A stretch of DNA of 37,080 bases from Deltaproteobacteria bacterium (GCA_019313905.1 JAFDAI010000015.1:1-37080); one strand, 5' to 3'; shown: positions 24,796 through 34,389, counted from the first letter of the stretch. Numbers and translations: made by a program. The notes: generated from the sequence alone by a model not told the origin.

Positions 24796-26940
24796 TTATG
24801 TAATAATGGGAAATTTCAATTCAAAAGTGGTACCCTCACCCAGTTTACTTCTCACATTAATGGTGCCACCATAATCTTTAACAATTCCATAACTGATACT
24901 CATACCCAATCCGGTACCCTTTCCAATATCTTTGGTGGTAAAAAATGGTTCAAAGATTCTGTCTATTATATCTTCGGGAATACCCGCACCGTTATCGGAA
25001 ACGGTTACAACAACCTGGCCATCCTCAGAAAATGACCTTATCTTTAGGATTTTTTTCCACTCCTGATCTCCCGTTCTACCCTTCTCATCAAGGGTATCCA
25101 TGGCATTGGTTACCAGATTGATAAAGATCTGCTCCATCCTGTTATGGTCCGCCAGTATTGGAGGCAGATTATCATCCAAATCCAGTCCAATCTCTATCTG
25201 GTGCACTCTCAACTGTTGACCCAATACCTTGAAAACATCGCGAATCGGTTTATTGATATTCAGTTCACCGCCCACAGCTTCAGACTGTCTGGCAAAATCT
25301 CTCATATGGTTTATGACCCCGGCGGCCCTCTGAACATTGCTTCTGATTTCATCCGCCACAGTGGTTAGTTCCAACTTACTGATCTCTTTATCTTTTCTCA
25401 GCATCTTCAGAAAGAAATCGGCACAGACCTGAATGACGTTCAAGGGCTGATTTATTTCATGGGCCATACCTGCGGCCATGGTTCCTAATGTGGCCATTTT
25501 GCCGGCCTGAATCAACTGGGCCTCTTTTTCCACATTTTCGGTGATATCGGTAGTAGTCGCAATCAGGGAATCTCTTTCCATAAATCTCACAGGATTAATA
25601 TGGACATCGACGTAAAAATAGTCTCCTCCCTTTCTCTGATGGATCCTTTTAGGGTAAAAGTGTGACTGATTCATAGAAACACTTTTCAGCTCCTCTACCA
25701 GTTCGGTGTTTTTGTTGTATCCAAGATCTGAGAAGAACATCGTAAGGAATTCATCCCTTGAATATCCGTAACAATCAAGGGCAGTCGCGTTAATGTCCAG
25801 TATCTTGAAGGTCTTTATATCCATAATGAAGATCGGGTTGGGATCTGCATCGAACATGGTCCGATATCTTTCTTCAGATTTCCTTAATTCCCGATACGAT
25901 TCTTCCAGTTCCTTTGTTTTTTCTTGTACCTTCAACTCCAGACTCTGACTGAACGTTTTCGTCTGATGGTGGAGTCTGGCGTTTTCGATTGTAAGAGCAA
26001 TGCGATTACCGATCAGATCAAGAAGGTCTTTATCTTCATCAGAAAATCGGAGCAAGGTATGGCTTGATATCCCAACCACGCCAAAGGTCTCTTCCCTCGA
26101 GACCAAAGGGAGATAGGCAGCCGACTTCAGCCCTTCATTTAGTGTAAATTCCCTGTAAAGGGTGTTTGAAATGGTTATATCCTCGCAAATAATAGCTTTG
26201 CCTTCTCTGGCTACTTCTCTTACAATGCCGTCCGGACCCACCCTGCTTCCTGTTTGATAAAAGCCTTCAGAATACCCGGAAGAATAGGCGACACGGAAAT
26301 CGGAACTTTCCTCTTTCAGATAAATCCCGGCACTATCAACATCCAGGGTGGCAATGATTTTATCCACTGCAATCCGGGTACTCTCCTCAACATCCAACGA
26401 GGTGCTCAGCGCGCTGGAGATCAACCACAGTGTGGAGAGCTGATGTATATGACTTTCACATTCATGTTGTAATTGCTTTGACTGTGTAATATCCCAAATG
26501 GTTTCGATTGAGCCTACGATTTTTCCCTCAGGCCCTTTAATCGGCGCAGCGGAAAAGTAGATCCATTTGCCTGTTTCACCCTTGTCCGGGAAAAAATCTT
26601 CTGCTTCGTATGCCCCTTCGATCAGGGCTGATTTCCGACAATTACGTCGGTAGAGTTTCATGATCTCTTCCTGCAGCTCATCTATTATGAGATCAGCCAT
26701 AGTCGGTCTGGGTTTTGTATAGAAGGCTATCCACTGTCTGCTAGTACCAACTACCTCTTCAGCCGGATGTCCTGTGAGGTTTTCCATGGCCTTGTTCCAG
26801 TGAGTGCAGATATGGTCCCTGTCCACAACCAGAGTGGGTATGGTACTCCCCTGTATTATCTGCGATAAGAAGGTCCTCTCCCTCTCTTCAAACTCCTTCG
26901 CCATGGTACGTAACCGATTATCTTTTCCAGTTTTTAACAT
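24796..26940 (-). CDS. PAS-GAF-PAS sensor histidine kinase
   Basis: This protein of 714 residues (from ATG 26940, preceded by AAGGTG) carries a PAS domain at about 24-152, a GAF domain at about 167-320, a coiled-coil linker, a second PAS at about 357-470, a HisKA helix with H494 in [15 protein letters not shown], and an ATPase domain ending in [20 protein letters not shown]. No transmembrane helix is seen, so it senses an internal signal. It heads a three-gene signalling run with the hybrid kinase and the response regulator. A GTG three codons upstream is a less likely start. Confidence 0.87.
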   Translation of the reverse strand: MLKTGKDNRLRTMAKEFEERERTFLSQIIQGSTIPTLVVDRDHICTHWNKAMENLTGHPAEEVVGTSRQWIAFYTKPRPTMADLIIDELQEEIMKLYRRNCRKSALIEGAYEAEDFFPDKGETGKWIYFSAAPIKGPEGKIVGSIETIWDITQSKQLQHECESHIHQLSTLWLISSALSTSLDVEESTRIAVDKIIATLDVDSAGIYLKEESSDFRVAYSSGYSEGFYQTGSRVGPDGIVREVAREGKAIICEDITISNTLYREFTLNEGLKSAAYLPLVSREETFGVVGISSHTLLRFSDEDKDLLDLIGNRIALTIENARLHHQTKTFSQSLELKVQEKTKELEESYRELRKSEERYRTMFDADPNPIFIMDIKTFKILDINATALDCYGYSRDEFLTMFFSDLGYNKNTELVEELKSVSMNQSHFYPKRIHQRKGGDYFYVDVHINPVRFMERDSLIATTTDITENVEKEAQLIQAGKMATLGTMAAGMAHEINQPLNVIQVCADFFLKMLRKDKEISKLELTTVADEIRSNVQRAAGVINHMRDFARQSEAVGGELNINKPIRDVFKVLGQQLRVHQIEIGLDLDDNLPPILADHNRMEQIFINLVTNAMDTLDEKGRTGDQEWKKILKIRSFSEDGQVVVTVSDNGAGIPEDIIDRIFEPFFTTKDIGKGTGLGMSISYGIVKDYGGTINVRSKLGEGTTFELKFPIIT

Positions 26941-27076
26941 TATATTCACCTTGTGACTTGAGCAAGATTGTAAGATAAAAGTCCTCGAGACAATCTTTTT
27001 CCGGAACTCTTTTAATTCCCTTCAAAAAACTATATTCAAAACAGATCGTTATGTAAAGTAGAATCAACTATCTAGA

Positions 27077-27410
27077 CCAACTTTACGAGTTGTTTTACGC
27101 CAAAGCCATTTTATCATTTAAAAACAAGTTGTTACAAGGTCTGGTGTGTATGACCTAAACCTTAGCCTCGGTATACCGTGATAACTGGAGGGTTTCAAAC
27201 ATTTGACGTTGGTTATCCGTCATTTTGGATATGACAATGTGAGGTTCAGGCTGTTTTCTGCCACGCTTATGTTTGACCAAAGCGACTTCACATATTGCAG
27301 ACAACTCTTCAATCGCTTTGTGAATAGAAACATCAATGCCATTAACAAATAGTTCCCGTTGTAAGGAGGCCAAATATCCTTGACAAAATTGGAGTATCTC
27401 GTAAAGTTGG
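27077..27410. repeat. 13-bp inverted repeat flanking a possible transposase remnant
   Basis: CCAACTTTACGAG at 27077-27089 has an exact reverse complement at 27398-27410, and the flanking TAG one base away also matches. The two arms enclose about 300 bp with the remnant described separately. They may be ends of a decayed or internally deleted element; no target duplication is evident. Confidence 0.4.
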
Positions 27411-27427
27411 GCTAAGGATAAACTGGT
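27155..27427 (-). pseudogene. Probable C-terminal remnant of a transposase
   Basis: The frame is open for 90 residues from just after a TAA at 27430. An ATG (27373) opens the last 72, which include ELFVNGIDVSIHKAIEELSA and end MTDNQRQMFETLQLSRYTEAKV. There is no ribosome-binding site or N-terminal domain. The composition and the final MxxxQRxxFETLxLxRY pattern resemble the tail of DDE transposases, from memory of such tails rather than any search. I cannot name the IS family. A free-standing small protein is the alternative. Confidence 0.35.
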
Positions 27428-27430
27428 TTA

Positions 27431-27868
27431 GATTTTCCATTTTGACTTCACCCCTTCTCTAAAGACTGAGAGAACTTGGGTTGTGAGAGAAAATACTTCA
27501 ACTGACCAGTAAACTTCATTAGAAAAAGGTTTTAATGTGCAAGAGAAAACGAAATCGCACTGACAATGAAAGGTGAAATAGTATTAATGGAACCAGGTTC
27601 TTTATGTCTTTCGTTCTCAAGCCCTTAGAAGACTTATTCCCCTTCAATTGGTGATAGTCACGACCGAAAGCGAAATAGATACAGAAACAATAAAACCTGC
27701 ATTACATCGGATCATGATCCGCGCGCAGGTTTCATTGCCTCTTTTTATGAAATGCCAGGGGCTGACCCTGAATTTTCTAAAACATATGGGGACTCTTTAA
27801 TAACTGCGATTTGCCTCCCCATTTTCCTTTTCTATTGCCGATCATCAATTCGGCAAAAAGATTCTCTT
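27431..27868. other. Gene-free stretch before the orphan binding-protein gene
   Basis: No convincing gene is seen in 438 bp. The stretch contains the hairpin at 27693-27732 (separate entry) and short palindromic pieces such as CAGGG-GCTGA-CCCTG around 27757-27772, which resemble fragments of REP-like repeats. Composition is AT-rich and the area looks like eroded intergenic sequence. Confidence 0.5.
27693..27732 (-). terminator. Hairpin terminator downstream of the branched-chain-type binding protein gene
   Basis: AAACCTGC (27693-27700) pairs with GCAGGTTT (27725-27732) around a perfect 14-bp palindrome CGGATCATGATCCG (27708-27721). It lies about 140 bp past the binding-protein stop. On the minus strand the stem runs into TTTTATTGTTTC; on the plus strand CTCTTTTTATG follows, so it could act in both directions. 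Confidence 0.6.
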
Positions 27869-29107
27869 TCAGTTATTTCGCCTGAACTCCCTGATTTCCT
27901 CTTCGGGTCGCCATGATTCTGAACCCTTGACGATAATCATGTTTTGGTAAACGGGAAAAGGATATTGCGGATCACGACCGAGCATACCCACATAGGAAGG
28001 ACAGTCAAGCTGATTATCAATCTCTCGAAAAGTCAAACTACCTCGTGTCGTTTTTATCGTCAATCCCCTCATTGCATCCTTGACTTTTTTGCTTTCGATT
28101 GAGTCCGCGGCATCGATTCCCTGTTTCAACGCGTAGAGTGCATCGTATTCAAGAACAGCCCAGTCACTCGGATAGCGGCCATACCGAGCCTTAAAATTTT
28201 CAACAAAATTGCTCATGCGCATCACATCCATGTGTGCAAAGAAAGGTGCGCGGCACACGCCGATAACACCCCGTGGAAGCCGATATCCCTCCTTCATGAG
28301 TTCGGTGACACTGATAAGGGACCCTTGGTAGGGAACTTTGTCAAAGAATCCGAGAGATTTTGCCTGATTGAGCCAGTGTTCGTTATCCTTTGACGCAAGC
28401 GATCCAAACACAAAACTGGGGTTATCTTTGAGAATTTTCATTGCATAGCGCGTAAACTCCGTTTCTCCAAGGGGAGGCCAGAAGGCTTCCTTGAGCTCAA
28501 GCCCAGGAGAAGCCTGTTTCAATATCTCCACAAAGTTTTTTTGAGTCGAGTGGCCCCACTCATAATCAGAGGCGATCGTCACATAATATTTCCAGTTTTT
28601 ATCTTTAGCCATTCTTGAAATGGCAAGCGCCACAGCCTTTGCCTGCATATAGCTGTTCGGAACGACAGAGTATGTATAGGGGCTGAAATTCTTTTTTGTT
28701 ATGTTTTCCGAATTGCTGATAGCCGCTATGTGAAGGACCTTATGTTCCCGAGTTATCGGCTTTACGGCTAAAGCACAGGCGCTGGAATATGTACCGAGAA
28801 TACAACGCACGTTATCATCCACAATAAGTTCTTTGGACTTTTTTGCCGCCACATCAGGGTTCGTGAGGGTATCTCGCACATAGAGTTTAACGGGGTACTT
28901 ACCTAAAAATCCTCCCTGTGCATTGATCTCGCCAACGGCCAGTTTTATCGCATCTAGACCATCCTTACTGTAGAGATTGCCGGGACCCGATAATCCAAGG
29001 GCAACCCCCAGGTTATAAGATTCCCCGGCAAGTGATTTCTGACTGACAATAAGTGTGATCGCAAAAACAAATGAAACCACGATAATTAAAATATTCTTAG
29101 TCTTCAT
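27869..29107 (-). CDS. Periplasmic substrate-binding protein of branched-chain amino acid ABC type (LivK-like)
   Basis: This 412-residue protein starts with a signal peptide (MKTKNILIIVVSFVFAITLI, cleavage near SLAGES) and continues as a type I periplasmic binding protein (Peripla_BP_6): YNLGVALGLSGPGNLYSKD, GGFLGKYPVKLYVRDT, ILGTYSSACALAVKP. A strong AAAGGAGG precedes the ATG. No LivHMGF permease or ATPase genes are adjacent, so it is an orphan receptor that must borrow a permease or serve in sensing. The family binds amino acids, amides, urea or aromatic acids; the ligand cannot be read. Confidence 0.88.
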   Translation of the reverse strand: MKTKNILIIVVSFVFAITLIVSQKSLAGESYNLGVALGLSGPGNLYSKDGLDAIKLAVGEINAQGGFLGKYPVKLYVRDTLTNPDVAAKKSKELIVDDNVRCILGTYSSACALAVKPITREHKVLHIAAISNSENITKKNFSPYTYSVVPNSYMQAKAVALAISRMAKDKNWKYYVTIASDYEWGHSTQKNFVEILKQASPGLELKEAFWPPLGETEFTRYAMKILKDNPSFVFGSLASKDNEHWLNQAKSLGFFDKVPYQGSLISVTELMKEGYRLPRGVIGVCRAPFFAHMDVMRMSNFVENFKARYGRYPSDWAVLEYDALYALKQGIDAADSIESKKVKDAMRGLTIKTTRGSLTFREIDNQLDCPSYVGMLGRDPQYPFPVYQNMIIVKGSESWRPEEEIREFRRNN

Positions 29108-29365
29108 GATAAACCTCCTTTCCTAACCACTAACCAATATACTAATGAAGGCCTGTCTGTTTATGTTAATAAAAAGCGCTTCGCGAAGGTAAGGGAATGG
29201 AACAATTACAGTAACTCTTGTCAGAATCTTTTCGATACGCAGCCTTAAAAGGTATGGGTAGTGACCTCCGTTAAGCTTTTTCCTTATAATTACTTCGCAG
29301 TTTGTCTTTGATACCTTTTAAATATCTTTTTAAATGTCTTGTGCTACTACACATAACAGTTCGAA
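29108..29365. other. Intergenic stretch with an 11-bp inverted repeat
   Basis: Between dctM and the binding-protein gene (258 bp) an exact inverted repeat TTAAAAGGTAT (29245-29255) / ATACCTTTTAA (29311-29321) encloses 55 bp. It may terminate the TRAP transcript or act in control of the binding-protein gene. No gene is seen. Confidence 0.4.
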
Positions 29366-30686
29366 TTAATCGACGAGAAGATCAGGCAGCCACATAATGG
29401 CATCCGGAAATGACGCACAGATTAAGAGACCTATCACCATCAGGATAACAAATGGAATAATTCCCCGATATACTTTTCTAATATCAATCCCGTCAGGATC
29501 AACGCCCTTAATATAGAAGAGGGCATATCCAAATGGTGGCGTTAGGAACGATGCCTGAAGATTAACCGCCATCATGATGACAAACCAGATCGGGTCGAAA
29601 CCGAATTGTTTGGCAATCGGCAGAAAGAGAGGAAAACAGATGAGAACGATGCCTATCCAATCGATGAACATACCCAAAAGGAAGACAATTGCCATCATAA
29701 CCCAGAAAGTCCCCCATTTACCCCATCCTAATCCCATGACGAAATTTGTGACCACATCTCCTCCGCCAACACCAAGGAAAACTCCGGTGAAGCAGGTGGC
29801 GCCGCACAGAATCATGATTACCATCGTGGTTGTCTTTGCCGTTTGCATAACGGCCTGATACAACCCCTGCCATGAGAATTTCCTGTAGGCAACTACCATA
29901 AGGAAGGCCAGAAAAGCTCCCACTCCGGAAGCCTCGGTAGGGGTTGCAACGCCGAAGAATATGGAACCCAGAACACCTAATATGAGAATCATGGGGGGAA
30001 CAAGAGATTTTAAGACCATAATGGCAACCTGTGCATTGGTTACATCTCCCCTCTCCTCCCTGCTTATGGGTGGTCCAAGCTCGGGTTTAAGGTAGCACTT
30101 TATCGCAATGTATCCCATGTAGAGGGTGGAAAGTATGAATCCCGGGAATACGGCTCCGGCAAATAATTTTCCGACTGACAGAGTTGCCTGGCTTGCCATG
30201 ACAACCAGCATTATGCTGGGTGGGATAAGTATGCCAAGCGTTCCTCCCGCACAGATGGAACCATAGGTCAGTTCTTCGCTATACTTGTACTTTCTCATCA
30301 TCGGTATAGCGAGGAGTCCCATGGTGACCACGGAAGCTCCAATAATACCGGTGCAGGCCGCAAAAACCGTGGAAACCGCAATAACTGCTAATGCAATCCC
30401 TCCTCTTGTCTGACCCATCAGATAACGCAACGCCTCAAAAAGATCTTCGGCAACGCCTGACTTGTCCAGAAGTTGTGCCATAAATATAAACAATGGAATG
30501 GCGAGAAGGACATAGTTGTCCATCGTCCCCCATATTCTATTCATGAATATATAAAATACTGATGGCCCCCAGCCCAGTCACTGCCAGACCGCCCAGAACA
30601 AAGGCAAGAGGGTGACCCATGAAGAGGCCTATCAAAAGGCCAACAAACATGAGAACTGTGATTAGCTCAGGACTCATATCGATCAT
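29366..30686 (-). pseudogene. dctM: TRAP transporter large permease DctM, frameshifted near the N terminus
   Basis: ATG 30686 overlaps the dctQ stop (ATGA) and opens MIDMSPELITVLMFVGLLIG, continuing to HPLAFVLGGLAV, the normal DctM start. This frame then ends at a TAG at 30539-30537. The rest of the protein (LGWGPSVFYIFMNRIWGTMD onward, to the end at 29366) is in another frame, open from 30577. Dropping one base near 30578 joins the two into about 439 residues, the expected length. Downstream motifs PLFIFMAQLLDKSG, GTLGILIPPSIMLVVMA and GMFIDWIGIVLI are intact. An isolated start at 30544 would miss the first helix and has no ribosome-binding site. It is a mutation, a sequencing error or, less likely, frameshift expression. 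Confidence 0.82.
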
Positions 30687-31192
30687 AACTCAACCCCCCT
30701 GATTATGTATATATTTTTGATGAATTCCGATATCCCCTGTAACAGAAGAAGGATAAATGATATAGCAATAATCGTTTTTATGGGGTAAATAGGCGGCGAA
30801 AATACGCTCCATGTGGTTTCTTTCATCGCCCACGATGTTGCCGCGAAAAGGTAGCCCTGCCAGATACAGATAATACAGAAAGGGAAAAAGAATAACATAT
30901 AGCTTATTATACTCAGTATAGCCTTTTTCTTTTTTGAGAGAATCATGGTGAATACATCTACCGACACATGCGATCCGTACAGCAATCCGAACCCTGCAAC
31001 GATCATAAAATGAAGACCATATAATTGCTTCAAAACCTCAAAGCTCCATATGGTCGGTGCTCCGAAAATTCTGCGGAGCACCACTTCCATAACCGTGAGT
31101 AGCACAAGTGGAATGATGACCCAGCCGAAAATCCTTCCAGTCCACTCGTTAATCGTGTCACAGAACATTGATAATTTTTTTGCAAAATTCAT
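30683..31192 (-). CDS. dctQ: TRAP transporter small permease subunit DctQ
   Basis: This protein of 169 residues has four hydrophobic segments (near 17-37, 50-70, 90-112, 130-155) and the family pattern VVLRRIFGAPTIWSFEVLKQ. ATG 31192 is chosen because AGGAGGAGG ends six bases upstream; an ATG two codons earlier is too close to it. It follows dctP after a 164-bp gap with a strong hairpin and overlaps dctM by ATGA. It should anchor the solute receptor to the large permease. Confidence 0.88.
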   Translation of the reverse strand: MNFAKKLSMFCDTINEWTGRIFGWVIIPLVLLTVMEVVLRRIFGAPTIWSFEVLKQLYGLHFMIVAGFGLLYGSHVSVDVFTMILSKKKKAILSIISYMLFFFPFCIICIWQGYLFAATSWAMKETTWSVFSPPIYPIKTIIAISFILLLLQGISEFIKNIYIIRGVEL

Positions 31193-31294
31193 AGACATCC
31201 TCCTCCTGTGATATTCATGTCGATAAAATATACCGGCTTCATAATAAAATCCACAGGAATGAAAATTTAAAAATAAGTGTTTTCACAATTTTGT

Positions 31295-31332
31295 GGTAGA
31301 GGCCCCCTGTTTAAATACAGGGGGCCTCTACC
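31295..31332 (-). terminator. Strong intercistronic hairpin between dctP and dctQ
   Basis: A perfect 16-bp stem (GGTAGAGGCCCCCTGT at 31295-31310 with its complement at 31317-31332) has a 6-base loop. On the minus strand it is followed by ACAAAATTGTG and later T-runs, so a clean U-tract is missing. It likely attenuates transcription or protects the dctP messenger 3' end, so that the receptor is made in excess over the permease. Confidence 0.75.
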
Positions 31333-31362
31333 ATGCCTGCTTTAACACAAATTTAAACCCTG

Positions 31363-32457
31363 TTAATCAAGATTGGGGTATTCCTTCGGATTAAATCCGA
31401 AACTGAACGGAGCTTCCATCGCCCGCCATTTTGAGAAATCCTTCTTGAACTTCATCTGGGATTTAATGGATTTCTTGAAGAGAGGATTGTTCTTTGCTGT
31501 TTCCTCTGTGTGTTTGTTCGTCAGCTTCAGAATCCTGTCCAGAACCGCGTCATCATACCTGTTAATCTGAATCCCCTTGTCGACAAACTTCTGTGTGTAT
31601 TCTATGGTGTCATAATACTGACCAGCCATAAATTTCACGCAGGCAGCCTTGGCCGCAAACCTAAGGTCCTTTTGCAGGTCTTCTCCCAGAGAATCCCAGG
31701 CCTCTTTGTTAATCATTACGCCCATGACGGATGCCGGCTGATGCCATCCGGGAACAGCCCAGTATTTTGTCACTTCCCCAAAACCCATGCCCCAGTCGCA
31801 GGAGGCGCTGCAGAATTCTGCCGCATCAATAACACCCTTCTGCAGGGCCTGATAAATTTCCTGCCCCGACATGGCTATCTGTGCCGCTCCAAGGTCCTTC
31901 AGAAGTTTGCCCTGTGTCTTTCCGGACATCCTTATTTTCATGCCCTTGAGATCTTCGAGTGATTTGACAGGTTTGTTGCTGCGGATTCCACATTCCATGG
32001 GGGTAATGCCTGTTACGAGATACATCATCCCGAACTTGCCGTAGGCTTCCTCGTAAATTTTGTGACCCTCACCACCAAAAATCCATACAAAATAATCCAT
32101 GGGTGTCAGACCCATCGGATAAGAGCCAAGTGTGTCAAATACGGCATTCTTCCCTGCCCAGTAATTGGGCCAGTCACCTGAAGCCTGAATGGTGCCTTTA
32201 CTCACGGCGTCAAAAACCTCGTATGAGGGCATCAGGGTTCCACCGGTAAAGAATTTAATCTGGAGACGACCCTTGCAAAGCTGGTTAGCAGCCTCAACAA
32301 AAGCATAATCCGCCCTGATCAGATCGATTGAGGGTGGCCATGTCGAAGTCATCTTCCACTTGATCACCTTCTGTTTGGCAATCGCGGGTGATGTTGTTAA
32401 CGCCAGGCCAAAGGCCAGCATTACAACCAATACCATTAAAAAAATCTTCCTCGTCAT
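31363..32457 (-). CDS. dctP: TRAP transporter substrate-binding protein DctP
   Basis: This 364-residue receptor has a signal peptide (MTRKIFLMVLVVMLAFGLAL, cleavage after SPAIA) and a DctP fold, with LEDLKGMKIRMSGK holding the expected carboxylate-binding arginine and GVIDAAEFCSASCDWGMGF in the ligand-site region. ATG 32457 is chosen for the AAGGAGG 8-9 bases upstream; the longer frame to 32511 has no such site. A sigma-54-like promoter lies 70-84 bp upstream. WPP motifs (STWPPSIDL) are seen in receptors for 2-oxo acids and related carboxylates, but the ligand is not certain. Confidence 0.9.
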   Translation of the reverse strand: MTRKIFLMVLVVMLAFGLALTTSPAIAKQKVIKWKMTSTWPPSIDLIRADYAFVEAANQLCKGRLQIKFFTGGTLMPSYEVFDAVSKGTIQASGDWPNYWAGKNAVFDTLGSYPMGLTPMDYFVWIFGGEGHKIYEEAYGKFGMMYLVTGITPMECGIRSNKPVKSLEDLKGMKIRMSGKTQGKLLKDLGAAQIAMSGQEIYQALQKGVIDAAEFCSASCDWGMGFGEVTKYWAVPGWHQPASVMGVMINKEAWDSLGEDLQKDLRFAAKAACVKFMAGQYYDTIEYTQKFVDKGIQINRYDDAVLDRILKLTNKHTEETAKNNPLFKKSIKSQMKFKKDFSKWRAMEAPFSFGFNPKEYPNLD

Positions 32458-32526
32458 TTGATCTACCTCCTTGATTATTTTAGTTTGCATCATCTTGAAA
32501 CTATCTGACACTGTTTTTATATTAAC

Positions 32527-32541
32527 GCAAATTTCAGACCA
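32527..32541 (-). promoter_or_regulatory. Sigma-54-type -24/-12 promoter candidate for dctPQM
   Basis: On the minus strand TGGTCTGAAATTTGC keeps the essential GG and GC spaced by ten bases. Transcription would begin near 32515, about 58 bases before the dctP start. A sigma-54 activator gene is encoded divergently about 190 bp away, which supports the call. Confidence 0.55.
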
Positions 32542-32729
32542 TGAAGCCCTGTCGGTTTAAAATGAATGGAAAAATTCCACACTCTCCAATAATTTCGGGA
32601 TTATGCATTACCTCCACAGCAGAAAAGAAAATACTTGACACAAAAACAAGGTTTGAAGTAGGTACCAAAGAGAGTACATGTAGCATTTCTAATACAGCCA
32701 TAGATTGGAACTGAAAAGGAAGGTGCCTG

Positions 32730-34175
32730 ATGACTACAAAAACCAGCCATAACGAATCTCGGGACATTAAAGAACAGTTTGAAGCGTACCGCAGGATATT
32801 CGACAGCATTCATTGCGGCGCCATAGTAACAGATGCCGAAGGCTACATTATTTACTTCAATGAGCCCTACGGCAAGTTCCTGAATATAAATCCCGAAGAT
32901 CAGATCGGAAGACACTGTACCGACATTGTTGAAAATACACGCATGCACATTGTGGCAAAAACGGGCAGGCCCGAGATCAACGATTTCCAGTTAATACAAG
33001 GACATAATATGATCGTGCAGCGGATCCCCATCAAGAAAAATGGTAAGGTCATAGCTGTGTATGGTCAGGTGATGTTCAGGGATGTTAAAGATGTGGCAAG
33101 GCTCGCAAAAAAGCTCTCTCTGTTGGAATCAAAAGTAAAACAATATGAAGAGGAACTTATTACCCTTCGCTCAACACGCTATACCATTGACGGTATTGTG
33201 GGTGTAAGCGAGGCCATCACATCCTTGAAAAGAAATGCCCTAAAGGCGGCCGCCAATTCATTTCCTGTATTGATAACAGGGGAAAGTGGAACAGGAAAAG
33301 AACTGTTTGTCCAGGCTATCCACCATGCCAGCCCCCGCAGTCCCTATCCCTTTGTACGCATCAACTGTTCCGCCATCCCCAGAGAATTGATTGAATCGGA
33401 ACTGTTCGGATATTCCAAGGGAGCTTTTACCGGAGCCAGCCGTAACGGTAAACCAGGCAAATTTGCACTGGCTGATCACGGCACTATATTTCTTGATGAA
33501 ATAGGCGATATGCCGCTCGAAATGCAGCCTAAACTGCTGCGCGTTCTTGAAGAAAAAGAATTCTCGCAGGTTGGCGGGACTGCTGTGATTCGGTCTGATT
33601 TTCGTCTCATCACCGCCACAAATCAGAATCTCCAGGAAATGGTCCCGGAAAAAAGGTTCAGGATGGATCTTTTTTACAGGTTGAATGTTATACCGCTCCA
33701 CATCCCTCCCCTTCGTGAGAGGAGAGATGATATTATACCCCTGGCAAAACACCTGTTGAAAAAACTTACTGAGGAAGCAAACTTCCCTGAAGTACTGATT
33801 GATCCCGATGTTGAGAATGTCCTGAAAAATTGCGACTGGCCTGGAAATGTCAGAGAGCTTCAGAACGTGATCGAGAGAACACTTTCTTCACTGGAGGGAA
33901 ATGTCATTTATATAAGCAATCTGCCTTTCTACCTGCATGGTAAACCGTATGAGATTAGAAATGGTCAAAGGATCTTAATTGATAAAAACCCGTCCTCCCT
34001 GAAAAGTGTACATGGGGAGGCCGAAAAAAAGGCCATCCTTCATGCGCTCAATATCACCAGTAACAACAAGAAAAAGGCTGCAGATATTCTTGGTATCCAT
34101 AGGACTCTCCTGTATAAGAAGATGAGAAAGTATAATATACCGCTAAGCTATAAAGAGGAATCTTCCCCGATGTAG
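32730..34175 (+). CDS. PAS-domain sigma-54-dependent transcriptional activator (Fis family)
   Basis: This 481-residue enhancer-binding protein has a PAS sensor at about residues 20-120, a helical linker, the AAA+ domain at about 155-390 (Walker A GESGTGKE 184-191, the sigma-54 contact loop GAFTGA 231-236, Walker B TIFLDE 252-257, and the arginine-rich FRMDLFYRLN), and a C-terminal Fis-type HTH (KKKAADILGIHRTLLYKKMRKY). AAGGAAGGTG precedes the ATG. It is divergent from dctPQM and upstream of the MaoC-CoA-transferase-thiolase genes, both of which have sigma-54-like promoters. The PAS domain likely senses the transported acid or its CoA ester, by inference. Confidence 0.92.
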   Translation: MTTKTSHNESRDIKEQFEAYRRIFDSIHCGAIVTDAEGYIIYFNEPYGKFLNINPEDQIGRHCTDIVENTRMHIVAKTGRPEINDFQLIQGHNMIVQRIPIKKNGKVIAVYGQVMFRDVKDVARLAKKLSLLESKVKQYEEELITLRSTRYTIDGIVGVSEAITSLKRNALKAAANSFPVLITGESGTGKELFVQAIHHASPRSPYPFVRINCSAIPRELIESELFGYSKGAFTGASRNGKPGKFALADHGTIFLDEIGDMPLEMQPKLLRVLEEKEFSQVGGTAVIRSDFRLITATNQNLQEMVPEKRFRMDLFYRLNVIPLHIPPLRERRDDIIPLAKHLLKKLTEEANFPEVLIDPDVENVLKNCDWPGNVRELQNVIERTLSSLEGNVIYISNLPFYLHGKPYEIRNGQRILIDKNPSSLKSVHGEAEKKAILHALNITSNNKKKAADILGIHRTLLYKKMRKYNIPLSYKEESSPM

Positions 34176-34307
34176 CTATATTGATACATCTGAAATTTTA
34201 TTGCTACCTTTGGAAACAACATCCCGCTTGCAGTTTTTTCAGGTATAAAAAGACACATAGCCGTTTCCCGGCCCCCTTTGTTTCCCTCCAATAAGCAACT
34301 GCCTGCG

Positions 34308-34322
34308 TGGCACGTTTCTTGA
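34308..34322 (+). promoter_or_regulatory. Sigma-54-type promoter candidate upstream of the maoC-like gene
   Basis: TGGCACGTTTCTTGA matches the -24 box TGGCACG exactly and the -12 box as TTGA instead of TTGC at the usual spacing. Transcription would start near 34334, about 56 bases before the maoC-like ATG. The activator gene lies immediately upstream. Confidence 0.55.
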
Positions 34323-34389
34323 ATTGTCTTTATCATTCTATGTCATGGATCTTCACACTTTATAACCTTAATATCTGAAAGGAGCTAAT

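Noticed and set aside
33258-33752. Open frame of 164 codons on the minus strand
   Set aside because: It is opposite the AAA+ domain of the sigma-54 activator.
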